From Polynucleobacter hallstattensis (GTDB lineage Bacteria; Pseudomonadota; Gammaproteobacteria; Burkholderiales; Burkholderiaceae), in NCBI RefSeq assembly GCF_018881835.1, contig NZ_JACVPO010000002.1, forward strand, positions 620,001 to 684,000: a stretch of 64,000 nucleotides of DNA. The letters are read 5' to 3'. How positions within the stretch are numbered: the first letter of the stretch is position 1; each line of letters begins with the position of its first letter. Below the pieces are notes generated by a model. That model was given only the letters and a program-made list of their open reading frames with translations. It had not been told where the DNA came from and did no database searches. Both the position numbers and the translations under genes were made by a program. This document shows, piece by piece, positions 27,958 to 38,502 of the stretch.

Positions 27958-29205
27958 TTAGGTCAGTTTGCCAAAAATCAAGGTACCGTTAGTACCCCCA
28001 AAGCCAAAGTTGTTTTTCACGGCATGGTCAATCTTCACATCCCGAGCAGTATTGGCGCAGTAGTCCAAATCACACTCTGGATCCTGATTGAAGATGTTGA
28101 TTGTTGGTGGAGACTTCTGGTTATGTAGCGCCAGAATAGTAAAGACAGACTCTAAGCCACCAGCACCGCCTAAAAGGTGGCCAGTCATTGATTTGGTGGA
28201 GTTAATCAAAGTCTTCTTAGCGTGATCGCCAAGGGCAGCCTTGATTGCGCCGGTTTCATTCTTGTCACCTAAGGGTGTAGAGGTACCGTGTGCATTGATG
28301 TATTGAATTTGATCTGGGTTTAAACCGGCATCGCGCATGGCGTTGACCATACAGCGACGTGGACCATCCATATTTGGGGCGGTCATGTGATAAGCATCAC
28401 CACTCATACCGAAACCTAAGAGCTCACAGTAGATTTTTGCACCACGTGCTTTAGCGTGCTCGTATTCTTCTAACACCACAACACCTGCGCCCTCACCCAG
28501 TACGAAACCATCACGGTCTTTGTCCCATGGGCGTGAAGCTGTTGCAGGATCATCGTTGCGAGTCGATAGTGCACGAGCTGAAGCGAAGCCGCCAACACCC
28601 AATGCAGAGATAGTAGATTCAGCTCCACCAGCAAGCATCACATCAGCATCACCATACTGAATTAAGCGTGCTGCCAAGCCAATGCTGTGTAAGCCGGTAG
28701 TGCAAGCTGTCACTGCGGCAACGTTTGGACCCTTTAGGCCAAACAAGATGCTCAGATGACCAGAAATCATATTAATGATGGAGCCTGGCACAAAGAATGG
28801 GGAGATGCGACGAGGACCGCGAGCTAACAATTCAGCGCCAGTCTCTTCAATCATCGGCAAACCACCAATGCCTGAACCAACCATGACGCCAATACGCTCA
28901 GCGTTCTCTTCAGTTACCTGTAAACCGCTATCGCGAATTGCTTGCGTACCAGCTGCGATACCGAAATGGATAAAGGTATCCATGTGGCGCGCCTCTTTGG
29001 CAGAAACATATTCTTCGACATTGAAATCTTTCACCTCACCAGCGAAATGGACGCTCAGCGGAGTGTGGTCAAACTTCGTGATAGTAGCAATGCCTGATTT
29101 ACCCGCAAGCAAATTAGACCAAGCTACGTCAACCGAGTTACCAACAGGTGAAATCAGGCCTAAGCCGGTAACAACAACCCGGCGGCGGCCATTTGATGCT
29201 GACAC
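27958..29205 (-). CDS. fabF: 3-oxoacyl-[acyl-carrier-protein] synthase II
   Basis: A 415-residue condensing enzyme with the Cys-His-His triad visible in [18 protein letters not shown] and [10 protein letters not shown]. It elongates fatty acids with malonyl-ACP. The start is GTG at 29205, 28 bp after acpP, followed by the conserved RRVVVTGLG strand. Confidence 0.97.
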   Translation of the reverse strand: MSASNGRRRVVVTGLGLISPVGNSVDVAWSNLLAGKSGIATITKFDHTPLSVHFAGEVKDFNVEEYVSAKEARHMDTFIHFGIAAGTQAIRDSGLQVTEENAERIGVMVGSGIGGLPMIEETGAELLARGPRRISPFFVPGSIINMISGHLSILFGLKGPNVAAVTACTTGLHSIGLAARLIQYGDADVMLAGGAESTISALGVGGFASARALSTRNDDPATASRPWDKDRDGFVLGEGAGVVVLEEYEHAKARGAKIYCELLGFGMSGDAYHMTAPNMDGPRRCMVNAMRDAGLNPDQIQYINAHGTSTPLGDKNETGAIKAALGDHAKKTLINSTKSMTGHLLGGAGGLESVFTILALHNQKSPPTINIFNQDPECDLDYCANTARDVKIDHAVKNNFGFGGTNGTLIFGKLT

Positions 29206-29233
29206 AGTAATAGCTTTTAACTAAGCTAGGGAA

Positions 29234-29473
29234 TTAACCCTGAGCTTTTGACTGAGCAAAATCGATAGCGAGCTGAACAGTAGTAATTTTTTCAGCCTCT
29301 TCATCCGGAATTTCAATCCCGAATTCATCTTCCAAAGCCATTACCAATTCAACAGTGTCAAGAGAGTCTGCGCCTAAGTCATTCACAAAAGAAGATTCAT
29401 TCTTGATCTCTGCTTCTGCGACGCCCAATTGCTCAGCGACGATCTTCTTAACGCGTTGTTCGATGTTATCCAT
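29234..29473 (-). CDS. acpP: Acyl carrier protein
   Basis: A 79-residue acidic four-helix protein with the phosphopantetheine attachment Ser in [10 protein letters not shown]. It carries acyl chains for the neighbouring Fab enzymes. ATG at 29473 (MDNIEQRV) has a GGGGGA ribosome site; the frame is open 4 codons further. Confidence 0.98.
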   Translation of the reverse strand: MDNIEQRVKKIVAEQLGVAEAEIKNESSFVNDLGADSLDTVELVMALEDEFGIEIPDEEAEKITTVQLAIDFAQSKAQG

Positions 29474-29575
29474 TAATTCCCCCAAGGGTTGTAAAAAAAC
29501 GATGAAAAGAATTTTATCAGCTTGGCAGGCTAAATTAGTAAATCCGCCAAAAAATGATCAATTCCTGCTTTGTTA

Positions 29576-30319
29576 TTAGGCTAAATAGAGCCCGCCATTG
29601 ACATGCAAGGTATTTCCAGTGATGTATCCGGCGGCTGGAGAGGCTAAAAACGCCACTGCCTGAGCCACATCTTCTGGACTACCTAGACGTGCCAGAGGAA
29701 TGTTCGCTTTTAGGGCATTTTGCTGCTCTTCACTTAAAGCACGGGTCATATCTGTGTCGATAAAGCCGGGGGCTACACAATTCACAGTGATGTTGCGGCT
29801 ACCGATTTCGCGAGCCAAAGCGCGGGTCATGCCTGAAACACCGGATTTAGCAGCAGCATAATTAGCCTGCCCAGGGTTGCCCATATGACCAACAATCGAA
29901 GTGATATTAATAATGCGGCCGGCGCGCGCTTTCATCATGGGGCGCATTACAGCCTGCGATAAACGGAAAACCGCACTTAAATTGGTATCGATGACATCTG
30001 TCCACTCATCTGTTTTCATGCGCATTGCAAGGTTATCGCGAGTAATACCTGCGTTATTCACCAAAATACTGATACCGCCAAAATCTTTGACGATCAAATC
30101 GATAATGGCCTCGCAAGCCTTCGGATCGGTCACATTTAATACCTCGCCACGACCACCACTCGCTTGCAAACGGGTGTTGATTGCTTTGGCGCCATCCTCA
30201 GACGTGGCAGTGCCAATGACTTTGGCACCACATTTCACTAACTCATCCGCAATAGCCTGGCCAATACCGCGCGATGCGCCGGTCACTAGTGCAATTTGTC
30301 CGTTTAAGTCGAGATTCAT
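29576..30319 (-). CDS. fabG: 3-oxoacyl-[acyl-carrier-protein] reductase
   Basis: A 247-residue SDR with TGASRGIGQA near the start, the NNAG motif, catalytic Ser in ITSIVGHMG and YxxxK in NYAAAKSG. It reduces 3-oxoacyl-ACP with NADPH. It lies between fabD and acpP. Confidence 0.97.
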   Translation of the reverse strand: MNLDLNGQIALVTGASRGIGQAIADELVKCGAKVIGTATSEDGAKAINTRLQASGGRGEVLNVTDPKACEAIIDLIVKDFGGISILVNNAGITRDNLAMRMKTDEWTDVIDTNLSAVFRLSQAVMRPMMKARAGRIINITSIVGHMGNPGQANYAAAKSGVSGMTRALAREIGSRNITVNCVAPGFIDTDMTRALSEEQQNALKANIPLARLGSPEDVAQAVAFLASPAAGYITGNTLHVNGGLYLA

Positions 30320-30370
30320 ATTTGTCTTCCGTCGTTTATTTCGTGTTTCTTCTATTGATGATTCGTATCT

Positions 30371-31306
30371 TTACTTTATGGCAGCCAAAGCTTCATTGAG
30401 GCTGAGCTCATCGAAGATGGGCAGCCCAACAACATTTTCATTGATTCGCTTAGTCAGCCCAGCCAATACCTTGCCGGGTCCGCATTCCACTACTTGAGTA
30501 ATGCCCTGCTTAGCCATCGCATTAATAGTTTCTTGCCAACGCACAGGCTTGGCGGCTTGACGGACTAGAGCGTCTTTTATGGCTGCTGGATCATTCAATA
30601 CATTGACATCAACGTTATTGACTACAGAGATAGTCGGCACCTTGAATTCAATATCCGCTAAGTAGCCTTTGAGTTTTTCAGAAGCAGGCTGTAGTAATGA
30701 TGAATGAAATGGCGCTGATACTGGCAACGGCAGAGCGCGTTTTGCGCCAGCCGCTTTAAGCAATTCACAGGCCTTGCTTACTGCATCACTACCGCCAGCA
30801 ATGACTACTTGTCCTGGAGCATTGAAATTCACGGCCTCCACTACACCACCAGAGGCTGCAGCAGCTTCGGCACAAACCGTCTTCACAATCGCATCATCCA
30901 AACCCAAGATTGCGGCCATACCGCCTGTGCCTACTGGCACAGCAGTTTGCATAGCTTGCGCACGAAAGCGCACTAAAGGCACAGCATCCTTAAAAGCGAT
31001 TACACCTGCAGCAACTAAAGCAGAGTATTCACCTAAGCTATGGCCAGCCATCATCTTAGGAACGGCACCGCCAGAGGCCAACCAAGCGCGGTAGAACGCA
31101 ATCGCTGCAGTCAACATTACAGGTTGCGTATTCGTTGTTAAGGACAATGCTTCAGCGGGACCTTCAGCAATGAGTTTTGCAACATCTTCACCTAAAGCTT
31201 CTGAAGCTTCCTGCAAAGTTGCGCGAACTTCAGGGCGATCAGAAATGGTGTTGAGCATCCCAACAGATTGGGAACCTTGGCCAGGGAATACAAATGCAAA
31301 TGTCAT
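30371..31306 (-). CDS. fabD: Malonyl-CoA:ACP transacylase
   Basis: A 311-residue acyltransferase with the start FVFPGQGSQSVGM, catalytic Ser in GHSLGEYSAL, Arg in FRAQAMQ and His in PFHSSLL. It loads malonyl groups onto ACP and sits between fabH and fabG. Confidence 0.97.
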   Translation of the reverse strand: MTFAFVFPGQGSQSVGMLNTISDRPEVRATLQEASEALGEDVAKLIAEGPAEALSLTTNTQPVMLTAAIAFYRAWLASGGAVPKMMAGHSLGEYSALVAAGVIAFKDAVPLVRFRAQAMQTAVPVGTGGMAAILGLDDAIVKTVCAEAAAASGGVVEAVNFNAPGQVVIAGGSDAVSKACELLKAAGAKRALPLPVSAPFHSSLLQPASEKLKGYLADIEFKVPTISVVNNVDVNVLNDPAAIKDALVRQAAKPVRWQETINAMAKQGITQVVECGPGKVLAGLTKRINENVVGLPIFDELSLNEALAAIK

Positions 31307-31345
31307 AGGAATAATCGCTGAATAATGGTTATTGATATTTTTGCT

Positions 31346-32332
31346 TTAGTACTTAATGACTGCTGCGCCCCAAGCAAAGCCACCGCCCACACCCTCTAGT
31401 AAAAGATGTTGGCCACGTTGAATTTGACCAGAGCGAACGCCGACATCGAGCGCAAGCGGGATAGAAGCAGCAGAAGTATTGCCATGCTCATGGACGGTCA
31501 CAATTACTTTATCCATTGACATGCCCATCTTGCGAGCCGTACTCTCCATAATGCGAATATTGGCTTGGTGTGGCACCAACCAATCGATTTGCTCTGATTT
31601 GAGATTGGCTTTTTCTAAAGCCTCATGGGCAACTTGCTCAAGTACTTTGACAGCCAACTTAAACACTGCTGGGCCATCCATTGTTAAGTAAGCGGTTCCC
31701 TCTACACCACCCTGCTTAGCGCGCCCTGGAACACAAAGGATATCGCGTTGACTACCATCCGCATGCAAGGCCGTAGCCAAAATACCTGGCTCGGTAGAAG
31801 CTTCTAATACAACTGCGCCAGCACCATCACCAAACAAAACAGAAGTAGTGCGATCTTGGAAATCCAAAATGCGGGAGAAAGTTTCTGCGCCGAGAACCAA
31901 TACTTTTTTGTACGTGCCTATGCGAATAAATGCATCTGCAATAGCGAGAGCGTAAGTAAAGCCAGCACAGACCGCCTGGACATCAAATGCCGCGCAATTA
32001 GTATGAGCACCCAGTTTATCTTGCACTACGCAAGCTGTACTTGGGAAACCACCCAAGTGATCTGGTGTGGATGTTGCCAAAATGATCAAGTCAAGATCTT
32101 CAGATGTGCAGCCAGCCGCCTCTAATGCTGCTTGAGCTGCTTTGACTGCCAAGTCACTCGTGAGTTGATTTTCTGCAGCAAAGTGACGAGCGGAAATTCC
32201 ACTTCTAGTCACAATCCATTCATCGCTAGTTTCAAGGCCAATCTTCGCCAAACGTTCCACAAGGTCTTGGTTACTTAAACGCTGCTCTGGAAGATAACTT
32301 CCAGTTCCAGCTATTCGTGAATAGATGCTCAT
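31346..32332 (-). CDS. fabH: 3-oxoacyl-[acyl-carrier-protein] synthase III
   Basis: A 328-residue thiolase-fold enzyme with catalytic Cys in QAVCAGF, His in PHQANIRI and Asn in HGNTSAAS. It starts fatty acid synthesis from acetyl-CoA and malonyl-ACP. Its ATG lies 2 nt after the plsX stop, so translation is probably coupled. Confidence 0.97.
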   Translation of the reverse strand: MSIYSRIAGTGSYLPEQRLSNQDLVERLAKIGLETSDEWIVTRSGISARHFAAENQLTSDLAVKAAQAALEAAGCTSEDLDLIILATSTPDHLGGFPSTACVVQDKLGAHTNCAAFDVQAVCAGFTYALAIADAFIRIGTYKKVLVLGAETFSRILDFQDRTTSVLFGDGAGAVVLEASTEPGILATALHADGSQRDILCVPGRAKQGGVEGTAYLTMDGPAVFKLAVKVLEQVAHEALEKANLKSEQIDWLVPHQANIRIMESTARKMGMSMDKVIVTVHEHGNTSAASIPLALDVGVRSGQIQRGQHLLLEGVGGGFAWGAAVIKY

Positions 32333-32334
32333 GA

Positions 32335-33345
32335 CTATTTTGTCTCCGCCGCAAAAGCTTGAGCGATCCGCTCCACCATGCGATTTTTTGCTGCTTCATA
32401 TGCGCGCTCGAGCGCATAAGCAAATGCAAAGCGATCCGCTGAACCGTGGCTCTTAATTACGCAACCGCGTAAACCTAATAATACCGCCCCGTTATAGCGA
32501 CGATGATCCACACGCTTGCGAACACGTAATAAAGGTACCATGGCACAGATTGCCATGAGTTTGGTTAGCCATGAATGATTAAATTCTTGTTTAATTAAGC
32601 CGCTCATCATCTTTGCCAAGCCTTCACTTGCCTTAAGGACAACGTTGCCTACAAAACCATCACACACCACGATATCCGTAGTGCCTTTAAAGATATCATT
32701 GCCTTCCACGTTGCCATAAAAGTTCAGCTTTGTTTGGCGCAGCAACTCACTGGTCTGCTTAACTACTTCATTGCCTTTAATCACCTCTTCACCAATGTTC
32801 AAAAGACCGATGGAAGGGTTTTGCGTACCATCGACTACTTGAACCATGACGTTAGCCATTTGTGCAAATTGCACTAAGTGCATAGGCTCACAGTCTGCGT
32901 TAGCGCCAAGATCGAGCATAGTGGTACCGCGCCCTTTTTCATTAGGGATTGCAGTAGCAATGGCCGGACGATCAACACCATCCAGCGTTTTAAGAATGTA
33001 GCGGGATATGGCCATCAAGGCACCAGTATTGCCCGAGGAAATAATCGCATCAGCTAGGCCTTCTTTCACCTGCTCGATGGCAACGCGCATGGAAGAATCT
33101 TTTTTACGACGCAATGCCACCTCAATAGGGTCATCCATCAAGACGACTTCGCTAGCGGAAATAATATGAATACGCTCCATTGGCGCTTTTGGGAATTGAC
33201 TCAAGGCTTGCTTGATCACTTCAGGATCACCTACTAGGGCAATCTTTACATCAGCATGTTTTTCTAGAAAATCACAGCAAGCGGGGACAGTAACAACTAC
33301 CCCATGATCTCCGCCCATGGCATCGATAGCAAGTGTGACGCTCAT
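32335..33345 (-). CDS. plsX: Phosphate acyltransferase PlsX
   Basis: A 336-residue enzyme that makes acyl-phosphate from acyl-ACP for phospholipid synthesis. It has [10 protein letters not shown] at the start, SSGNTGALM near residue 100 and [12 protein letters not shown]. It lies between rpmF and fabH, the standard order, with a terminator-like hairpin just upstream. Confidence 0.96.
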   Translation of the reverse strand: MSVTLAIDAMGGDHGVVVTVPACCDFLEKHADVKIALVGDPEVIKQALSQFPKAPMERIHIISASEVVLMDDPIEVALRRKKDSSMRVAIEQVKEGLADAIISSGNTGALMAISRYILKTLDGVDRPAIATAIPNEKGRGTTMLDLGANADCEPMHLVQFAQMANVMVQVVDGTQNPSIGLLNIGEEVIKGNEVVKQTSELLRQTKLNFYGNVEGNDIFKGTTDIVVCDGFVGNVVLKASEGLAKMMSGLIKQEFNHSWLTKLMAICAMVPLLRVRKRVDHRRYNGAVLLGLRGCVIKSHGSADRFAFAYALERAYEAAKNRMVERIAQAFAAETK

Positions 33346-33377
33346 AAAATCAAGTATTGCTGCAAGTGGTTTTTTTA

Positions 33378-33408
33378 AAGAAAAAAGCGGCTTTTATTGG
33401 AGCCGCTT
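33378..33408 (-). terminator. Terminator between rpmF and plsX
   Basis: On the minus strand AAGCGGCT pairs with AGCCGCTT (33401-33408 with 33385-33392), followed by TTTTTTC. It sits inside the expected rpmF-plsX-fab operon and could reduce plsX transcription relative to rpmF. Confidence 0.75.
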
Positions 33409-33428
33409 CTATCTTTTAGACTAAAGAA

Positions 33429-33608
33429 TTAGTCGTTTTTTGTTTTAACAACTTTACGGCCACGGTAGTAGCCGTTTGGTGAAATGTGGTGGCGCAAATG
33501 AGCCTCACCAGTTGTGGCTTCAACAGCCGTAGCAGGTGCGGTCAAAAAATCGTGCGCACGGTGCATGCCACGTTTGGATGGGGATTTTTTATTCTGTTGG
33601 ACGGCCAT
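33429..33608 (-). CDS. rpmF: 50S ribosomal protein L32
   Basis: A 59-residue basic protein, [20 protein letters not shown] at the start and [11 protein letters not shown] at the end. The internal [11 protein letters not shown] segment is typical of beta-proteobacterial L32. An AGGAGTTC ribosome site precedes the ATG. The place between yceD and plsX is conserved. Confidence 0.95.
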   Translation of the reverse strand: MAVQQNKKSPSKRGMHRAHDFLTAPATAVEATTGEAHLRHHISPNGYYRGRKVVKTKND

Positions 33609-33713
33609 ATTGAACTCCTAAGCAAGGCGACATTCTAGCATGTAAATTAAGATAAATGCCTCGTCAGTTGATAAAACGGGTTTGAAATGGCGCTCCAAAT
33701 CAATGGGGTCAAA

Positions 33714-34292
33714 TCAATTTTTCTTCATATTTTTCAATATGTTAAAGGGATTCTGGGGCTTTTCAGAGGTATCGGCAGCACCATCCACCTCGCCAAATGA
33801 AGAGGCATGCGGCTGGCAAGTGCCGTCTGGATGCTTTGGAATTAAGGGCATGGAAAGGAGGATTTCATCCTCAATGAGCCCTAGAAGGTCAAAGTGTTGA
33901 CTTGCTACCAAAGGCTCTTGTTGATCATCCTCCATAGGAAAGGCGTCGGCCTCCTCCTCGGAAGTCACGATAACAAATCGACTCTCTTGAGCTAAATCTA
34001 GGCCGCAATCCTGCAAACAGCTCTGACAAACTAGGTGAATACGGCCTTTTACGGCTAATTTCAGAATTTGCTGGGGCTCAGAACCCGGAGAATTCGCAAA
34101 ATGGGTCTCTACCTCCCAATGAAATCCATCCCCGGGCTCAACGCTAGAGGCTTCTTCAGCTACCCTCGGTAAGGCTTTAATCTCCAGAAATCCAGATCCT
34201 TGATAGGACTGTGGGGCACAAAAATCGATCCGACTCAAAGCCTTGGGATCGGCGGACAGCTCAACTTGAGGTAAAACTTGATTACGATTCAT
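33714..34292 (-). CDS. yceD: YceD/DUF177 family protein
   Basis: A 192-residue acidic protein of the DUF177 family, with the Cys pair CQSCLQDC (near residue 95) and the acidic LIEDEILLSMPLIPKH segment typical of the family. YceD homologues near rpmF have been linked to 23S rRNA accumulation, but the biochemical role is unclear. It is divergent from maf. Confidence 0.9.
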   Translation of the reverse strand: MNRNQVLPQVELSADPKALSRIDFCAPQSYQGSGFLEIKALPRVAEEASSVEPGDGFHWEVETHFANSPGSEPQQILKLAVKGRIHLVCQSCLQDCGLDLAQESRFVIVTSEEEADAFPMEDDQQEPLVASQHFDLLGLIEDEILLSMPLIPKHPDGTCQPHASSFGEVDGAADTSEKPQNPFNILKNMKKN

Positions 34293-34335
34293 GACATCAG
34301 TCTAAATGAAGGCCTTAGCGAAAGTACAAGTAGTG

Positions 34336-34929
34336 ATGAGTAATTCTGCAAAAAAACTAATTCTGGCATCTACCTCGGCCTATCGTCGGGAGCTCTTGGA
34401 GCGCTTACGCATCCCTTTTGATGTCATCTCCCCTCAGGTGGATGAAACCCCCCTTCCTGGTGAAAGCACCCTAGATTTAGCTTTGCGCTTAGCCAAAGCG
34501 AAAGCCGCCGCAGTTGCAAAAGATCACCCCCAGGCTTGGGTCATTGGCTCCGATCAAGTGGCCGATCTATGTGGAGCTGCCATTGGTAAGCCAGGAAACT
34601 TTGAACGTGCCATGGCGCAACTTCAACTGATGCGCGGTGCCACCGTGACTTTTCAAACGGCACTCTGCCTGATGCATGGCGATGTCGAAACAACTGTCAA
34701 TATCCCTACGGAAGTACGCTTTCGAAAACTATCGGATGATGTTCTAGAGGCATATCTCCATGCCGAGGAGCCCTATGACTGTACCGGTAGTGCTAAGTCT
34801 GAAGGCCTAGGGATTTCACTCCTGGAATCCATCAAGAGCGATGACCCCACCGCCTTAATTGGCTTGCCATTAATTGCGCTGAGCGGCCTTTTGCGTGAAG
34901 CGGGTTTTGTTATTCCAGATAAAAAATAA
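34336..34929 (+). CDS. Maf-like nucleotide pyrophosphatase (YceF type)
   Basis: A 197-residue Maf protein with ASTSAYRREL at the start, VDE, and GSDQVAD at the active site. The GSDQ form and the place next to yceD-rpmF fit the YceF (7-methyl-GTP) subfamily better than the dTTP/UTP type, whose motif is ADT. The ATG at 34336 was preferred because the first ATG (34306) would add ten residues not seen in the family. Confidence 0.85.
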   Translation: MSNSAKKLILASTSAYRRELLERLRIPFDVISPQVDETPLPGESTLDLALRLAKAKAAAVAKDHPQAWVIGSDQVADLCGAAIGKPGNFERAMAQLQLMRGATVTFQTALCLMHGDVETTVNIPTEVRFRKLSDDVLEAYLHAEEPYDCTGSAKSEGLGISLLESIKSDDPTALIGLPLIALSGLLREAGFVIPDKK

Positions 34930-35702
34930 TGAGTTCAACACTAGGCACCCTCTTTTTGATTCCTAATACTTTGGGTGATGATGCTCGCGTGGAGCAATTG
35001 CCTTGGGTTTTACCAAGCGAAACTATTACACAAACTGCCAAGCTCACCCACTGGATTGTGGAGGATGCAAAAACAGCTCGAGCTTTTTTAAAAGCAGTCG
35101 ATAGCGTTACGCCCTTAGCCTGCTCTATTCAAGAAATGCAGATGAGTGAGTGGCGTGGCGTTGCACGCAATGCTAAGTATGGTGATGCAGTAAAACCAAT
35201 GGACTTACTTAAACCCCTCATTGCTGGAAAAGACATGGGTCTCATGTCAGAAGCTGGTGTTCCGGGGGTGGCGGATCCGGGTGCAGAGCTTGTACTAGCA
35301 GCGCATAAGCTGGGTGCCAAAGTAAAACCCTTGGTAGGTCCAAGCTCTATTTTGCTGGGCCTCATGGCTAGCGGATTGAATGGTCAGCGCTTTGCGTTTC
35401 AGGGTTATATTCCCCATAATGCCCAAGACCGCATCGCTCGACTGAAACAATTAGAAGTGGAATCAAGAAAATTACAGCAGACGCAAATTTGGATTGAAAC
35501 ACCATATCGCAATATTGCAATGCTGATGGCTTGTCTTAATACGCTGTCTCCGCAATCGATGCTTTGTATTGGAATGGATCTCAGTCTGCCAAGTGAAGCC
35601 ATTACTACGCTCTCGATTACTGACTGGCGTAAGCGCTTTCCAAACGAAGCAGCCTGCGCCTCATTACAAAATAGGCCAGCAGTATTTCTATTGCTGGCCT
35701 AG
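34929..35702 (+). CDS. SAM-dependent methyltransferase of the tetrapyrrole methylase/RsmI-like family
   Basis: 257 residues. The core SEAGVPGVADPGAELV followed by VGPSSILLGLMASGL matches the RsmI/TP-methylase SAM-binding region, but the N-terminus (LFLIPNTLGDD) differs from true RsmI, so this looks like a paralogue. The target is unknown. Its ATG overlaps the maf stop codon in TAATG, so the two are coupled. Confidence 0.8.
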   Translation: MSSTLGTLFLIPNTLGDDARVEQLPWVLPSETITQTAKLTHWIVEDAKTARAFLKAVDSVTPLACSIQEMQMSEWRGVARNAKYGDAVKPMDLLKPLIAGKDMGLMSEAGVPGVADPGAELVLAAHKLGAKVKPLVGPSSILLGLMASGLNGQRFAFQGYIPHNAQDRIARLKQLEVESRKLQQTQIWIETPYRNIAMLMACLNTLSPQSMLCIGMDLSLPSEAITTLSITDWRKRFPNEAACASLQNRPAVFLLLA

Positions 35703-35734
35703 GTGTTTTTTGTGACTTTGTTGATCTATCTTTT

Positions 35735-36694
35735 TTACTTTAGATCGGGTGTTTTAATTAAAGCCTTGCCTGCTGCAGCGCCAACTTCAGCGCCGAAACG
35801 CTTAGCAACACGCTCAGCAAAATTCTCTTTCATGGTGTAGTCCAGAATATCAGGTGCTTTAAAGATATCGCGCGCTACAGTTTCAACTGTTCCGTAGCCA
35901 TCCACCAAACCAATTTTGATTGCTTGCTCGCCATTCCAAACGCGGCCCGAGAACATCTCTGGAGTTTCTTTTAGACGATCACCGCGACCTGCTTTCACGA
36001 CTGCAATAAATTGCTGATGAATCTCCTCGATCATAGTTTTGATCATCTCTACTTGCCGTGGATTTTCTTTGGAGAATGGATCCATCATGCCCTTATTAGA
36101 GCCCGCCGTAATCATGCGACGAGTTACGCCCAACTTATCCATCAGACCAGTAAAACCAAAGCCTTCCATGATCACGCCAATGGATCCAACTAAGCTCGCC
36201 TTGTCCACCAAAATTTGGTCGCCTGCAACAGCTACGTAGTAACCGCCTGAGGCACAGATATCTTCTACTACGACATAAAACGGTTTACTTGGGTAGAGTT
36301 TGCGTAAGCGATGAATCTCGTCATTCATCATGCCGGCCTGAACTGGAGAGCCGCCAGGACTATTGATACGCAAGACTACCCCTGCACTATTTTCATTTTC
36401 AAAAGCAGCCGTAAGCGAAGAATTAATATCCAAAGCATTGGCCATTGAACTTGAAGAAATCTCCCCTTCCAGCGTGACTAAGGCGGTATGTTTTTCCGTA
36501 CTCATACCGCGCCCTGGCAGATGAAAATCAAATACCGCCAGTATTACGCCGACAAAGACAAGAAGGGTGAGGATACGAAACACTGCTTTCCAGCGACGTG
36601 CCTTGCGAGTCTCTTTTAAATTCTCTAGCAGTAAATGCTCGAGCGCTTGACGCTCCCAATTTTGATTTGCGTTCTCAGATTGATTTTGATCCAT
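35735..36694 (-). CDS. sppA: Signal peptide peptidase SppA, short form
   Basis: A 319-residue S49 peptidase with one N-terminal membrane helix (about 40-62). Catalytic Ser lies in CASGGYYVA and a candidate Lys in AGSNKGMMDP; INSPGGSP is also conserved. It degrades signal peptides left in the inner membrane. It follows the HAD phosphatase gene by 22 bp on the same strand. Confidence 0.93.
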   Translation of the reverse strand: MDQNQSENANQNWERQALEHLLLENLKETRKARRWKAVFRILTLLVFVGVILAVFDFHLPGRGMSTEKHTALVTLEGEISSSSMANALDINSSLTAAFENENSAGVVLRINSPGGSPVQAGMMNDEIHRLRKLYPSKPFYVVVEDICASGGYYVAVAGDQILVDKASLVGSIGVIMEGFGFTGLMDKLGVTRRMITAGSNKGMMDPFSKENPRQVEMIKTMIEEIHQQFIAVVKAGRGDRLKETPEMFSGRVWNGEQAIKIGLVDGYGTVETVARDIFKAPDILDYTMKENFAERVAKRFGAEVGAAAGKALIKTPDLK

Positions 36695-36716
36695 CTTTTT
36701 AATCCTTAATTACTAA

Positions 36717-37403
36717 CTAGTTTTTAACAGTGAGATTCTGACTGAGCCAGGCTGCCAACTGCGAGACATCATCCACATGCATCAGCGATGGCGCTTCTTT
36801 TAAAGTACTTGGAGGATGCGCACCGTACGTTACCGCTACAGCATCCACACCTGCATTGGCTGCCATATCTAAGTCATGGGTGGTGTCCCCAATCATCAGC
36901 ATACGGCGCATCGGTACTTGCATCACATCTGAGAGCTCTAAGAGCATTCCGGGGTGAGGCTTCGAAAAAGATTCGTCTGCAGTGCGTGTTTCGTGGAACA
37001 TCTGCTCCAACTGGTGATGTTTTAGAGAGCGATCCAATCCAACACGAGATTTGCCAGTGGCAACACCTAATAGATAACCATCCTCGCGCAGGCTTTGGAG
37101 TAATTCACGAATACCTGGAAATAAATCGAGCTCGTGATCTTTAGCTAGATAGTGAAATCGAAAGCGCTCCGTTAATTTAGGGAAATGCGCCGGCTCAATC
37201 CACGGCACTGCCCTTCTGAGTGAATCCTGAATACCCAAACCAATGACCGAGCTAGCCAAAGTGTCATCCGGCTCTTTGAAACCCAAATCGCGACAAGCTT
37301 GCTGAATACAGTCCACAATAGTTGGCGTGGAATCCATAATGGTTCCATCCCAGTCCCATACGATCAGGTCGTAGCGTCTATCGGGTTTTTGTTCTTCAGA
37401 CAT
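36717..37403 (-). CDS. HAD-superfamily hydrolase, phosphoglycolate phosphatase-like
   Basis: A 228-residue HAD phosphatase with motif I DWDGTIMDS, motif II in GVATGKSR, the Lys in FSKPHP and motif IV MIGDTTHDLDMA. Gph-type phosphatase is plausible, but the substrate cannot be read from sequence. ATG at 37403 lies inside the end of the rluC-type gene (8-bp overlap); a TTG 15 bp upstream is also open. Confidence 0.9.
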   Translation of the reverse strand: MSEEQKPDRRYDLIVWDWDGTIMDSTPTIVDCIQQACRDLGFKEPDDTLASSVIGLGIQDSLRRAVPWIEPAHFPKLTERFRFHYLAKDHELDLFPGIRELLQSLREDGYLLGVATGKSRVGLDRSLKHHQLEQMFHETRTADESFSKPHPGMLLELSDVMQVPMRRMLMIGDTTHDLDMAANAGVDAVAVTYGAHPPSTLKEAPSLMHVDDVSQLAAWLSQNLTVKN

Positions 37404-38415
37404 GAGTGGACGCTTCAAAAGTTTTCATCATTGCTGCAAATTCAGAGGGTAATGGGGACTCAATACGCATTTTCTCGCCAGTACGGGGATGAGTAAAGCC
37501 TGCTAAGTGGGCATGCAAATACAGGCGTTTGGATTTCAGAACCTTGTCTTGATCTTCAAAGCCGTATTTATCGTCACCCAAAATCGAGTGGCCTAATTTT
37601 TGAAGGTGTACGCGGATTTGATGAGTGCGCCCAGTTTTGAGCTGGGCCTCAGCTAGAGTGATCGCCACCTCCCCACGTCTCATCACTTTCGTGACCCGCA
37701 AAGCGGTATGACTTGGCAGACCATCTGGGTCAACACGAACGCGACGCTCGCCATTGGCTAATAGGTATTTATGTAATGCAAACTTCAGTTGCATCGTGCC
37801 TGCGCCCTGAGCAATTTCTCCATGGGCTAATAAATAGTAGCGTTTGTCGGTTTGCCCTTCCCGGATCTGGCGATGCAGTTCTACCAAAGCGCTACGCTTT
37901 TTAGCTAAGAGCAACACGCCTGATGTGTCTCGATCCAAACGGTGAACCAATTCCAAGAATTTGAGCTCAGGACGGGTAATACGCAGGGTTTCAATCACGC
38001 CAAGCGCAATTCCTGAACCCCCATGAACTGCCAAACCTGCGGGTTTATTTACTATTAATAGCGCTTCATCCTCAAACAAGATGGGCATTTTGTCGGAATA
38101 CCCCTGCGCCCGAGACTTGGTTTGGGCAGTGTTGACTGCCGCCATTTGGGCTGGTTCTGCAATACGTACTGGCGGGACTCTGACCACATCCCCCTCAATT
38201 AAGCGCGTAGTCGGCTCAGCCCTTTTCTTATTCACTCGGACCTCGCCAGAGCGAATAATGCGATAAACGTGGCTTTTAGGAACACCTTTTGCCCAACGTA
38301 GTAGGTAGTTATCTAGTCGCTGGCCAGCCTCTTCTGGACCAATAGTCTGAAGATGAACGGCGGCTGGAGCACTGGTTTTGACCTGTAAGGGCTTGGAAAT
38401 AGGTTCGGATTTCAT
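37396..38415 (-). CDS. rluC: Large subunit pseudouridine synthase, RluC/RluD family
   Basis: 339 residues: an N-terminal S4 RNA-binding domain (QRLDNYLLRWAKGVPKSH) and a RluA-type catalytic domain with the HRLDRDTSG motif carrying the catalytic Asp. RluC modifies 23S rRNA positions 955, 2504 and 2580 in E. coli. The divergent position next to rne is the same as in E. coli and supports RluC over RluD. Confidence 0.92.
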   Translation of the reverse strand: MKSEPISKPLQVKTSAPAAVHLQTIGPEEAGQRLDNYLLRWAKGVPKSHVYRIIRSGEVRVNKKRAEPTTRLIEGDVVRVPPVRIAEPAQMAAVNTAQTKSRAQGYSDKMPILFEDEALLIVNKPAGLAVHGGSGIALGVIETLRITRPELKFLELVHRLDRDTSGVLLLAKKRSALVELHRQIREGQTDKRYYLLAHGEIAQGAGTMQLKFALHKYLLANGERRVRVDPDGLPSHTALRVTKVMRRGEVAITLAEAQLKTGRTHQIRVHLQKLGHSILGDDKYGFEDQDKVLKSKRLYLHAHLAGFTHPRTGEKMRIESPLPSEFAAMMKTFEASTHV

Positions 38416-38491
38416 GATTTATCTCTCTTGCCACCCCGACGGGGGTCGACAAGGGACTTAACAATACCCCATTGTCCTTCAACTTGTGCCG

Positions 38492-38497
38492 TATAAT
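38492..38497 (+). promoter_or_regulatory. Candidate -10 element for rne
   Basis: A perfect TATAAT in the rluC-rne gap; no good -35 hexamer lies at 16-18 bp. Transcription from about 38503 would give a leader of about 370 nt. Confidence 0.45.
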
Positions 38498-38502
38498 CAA
38501 CG

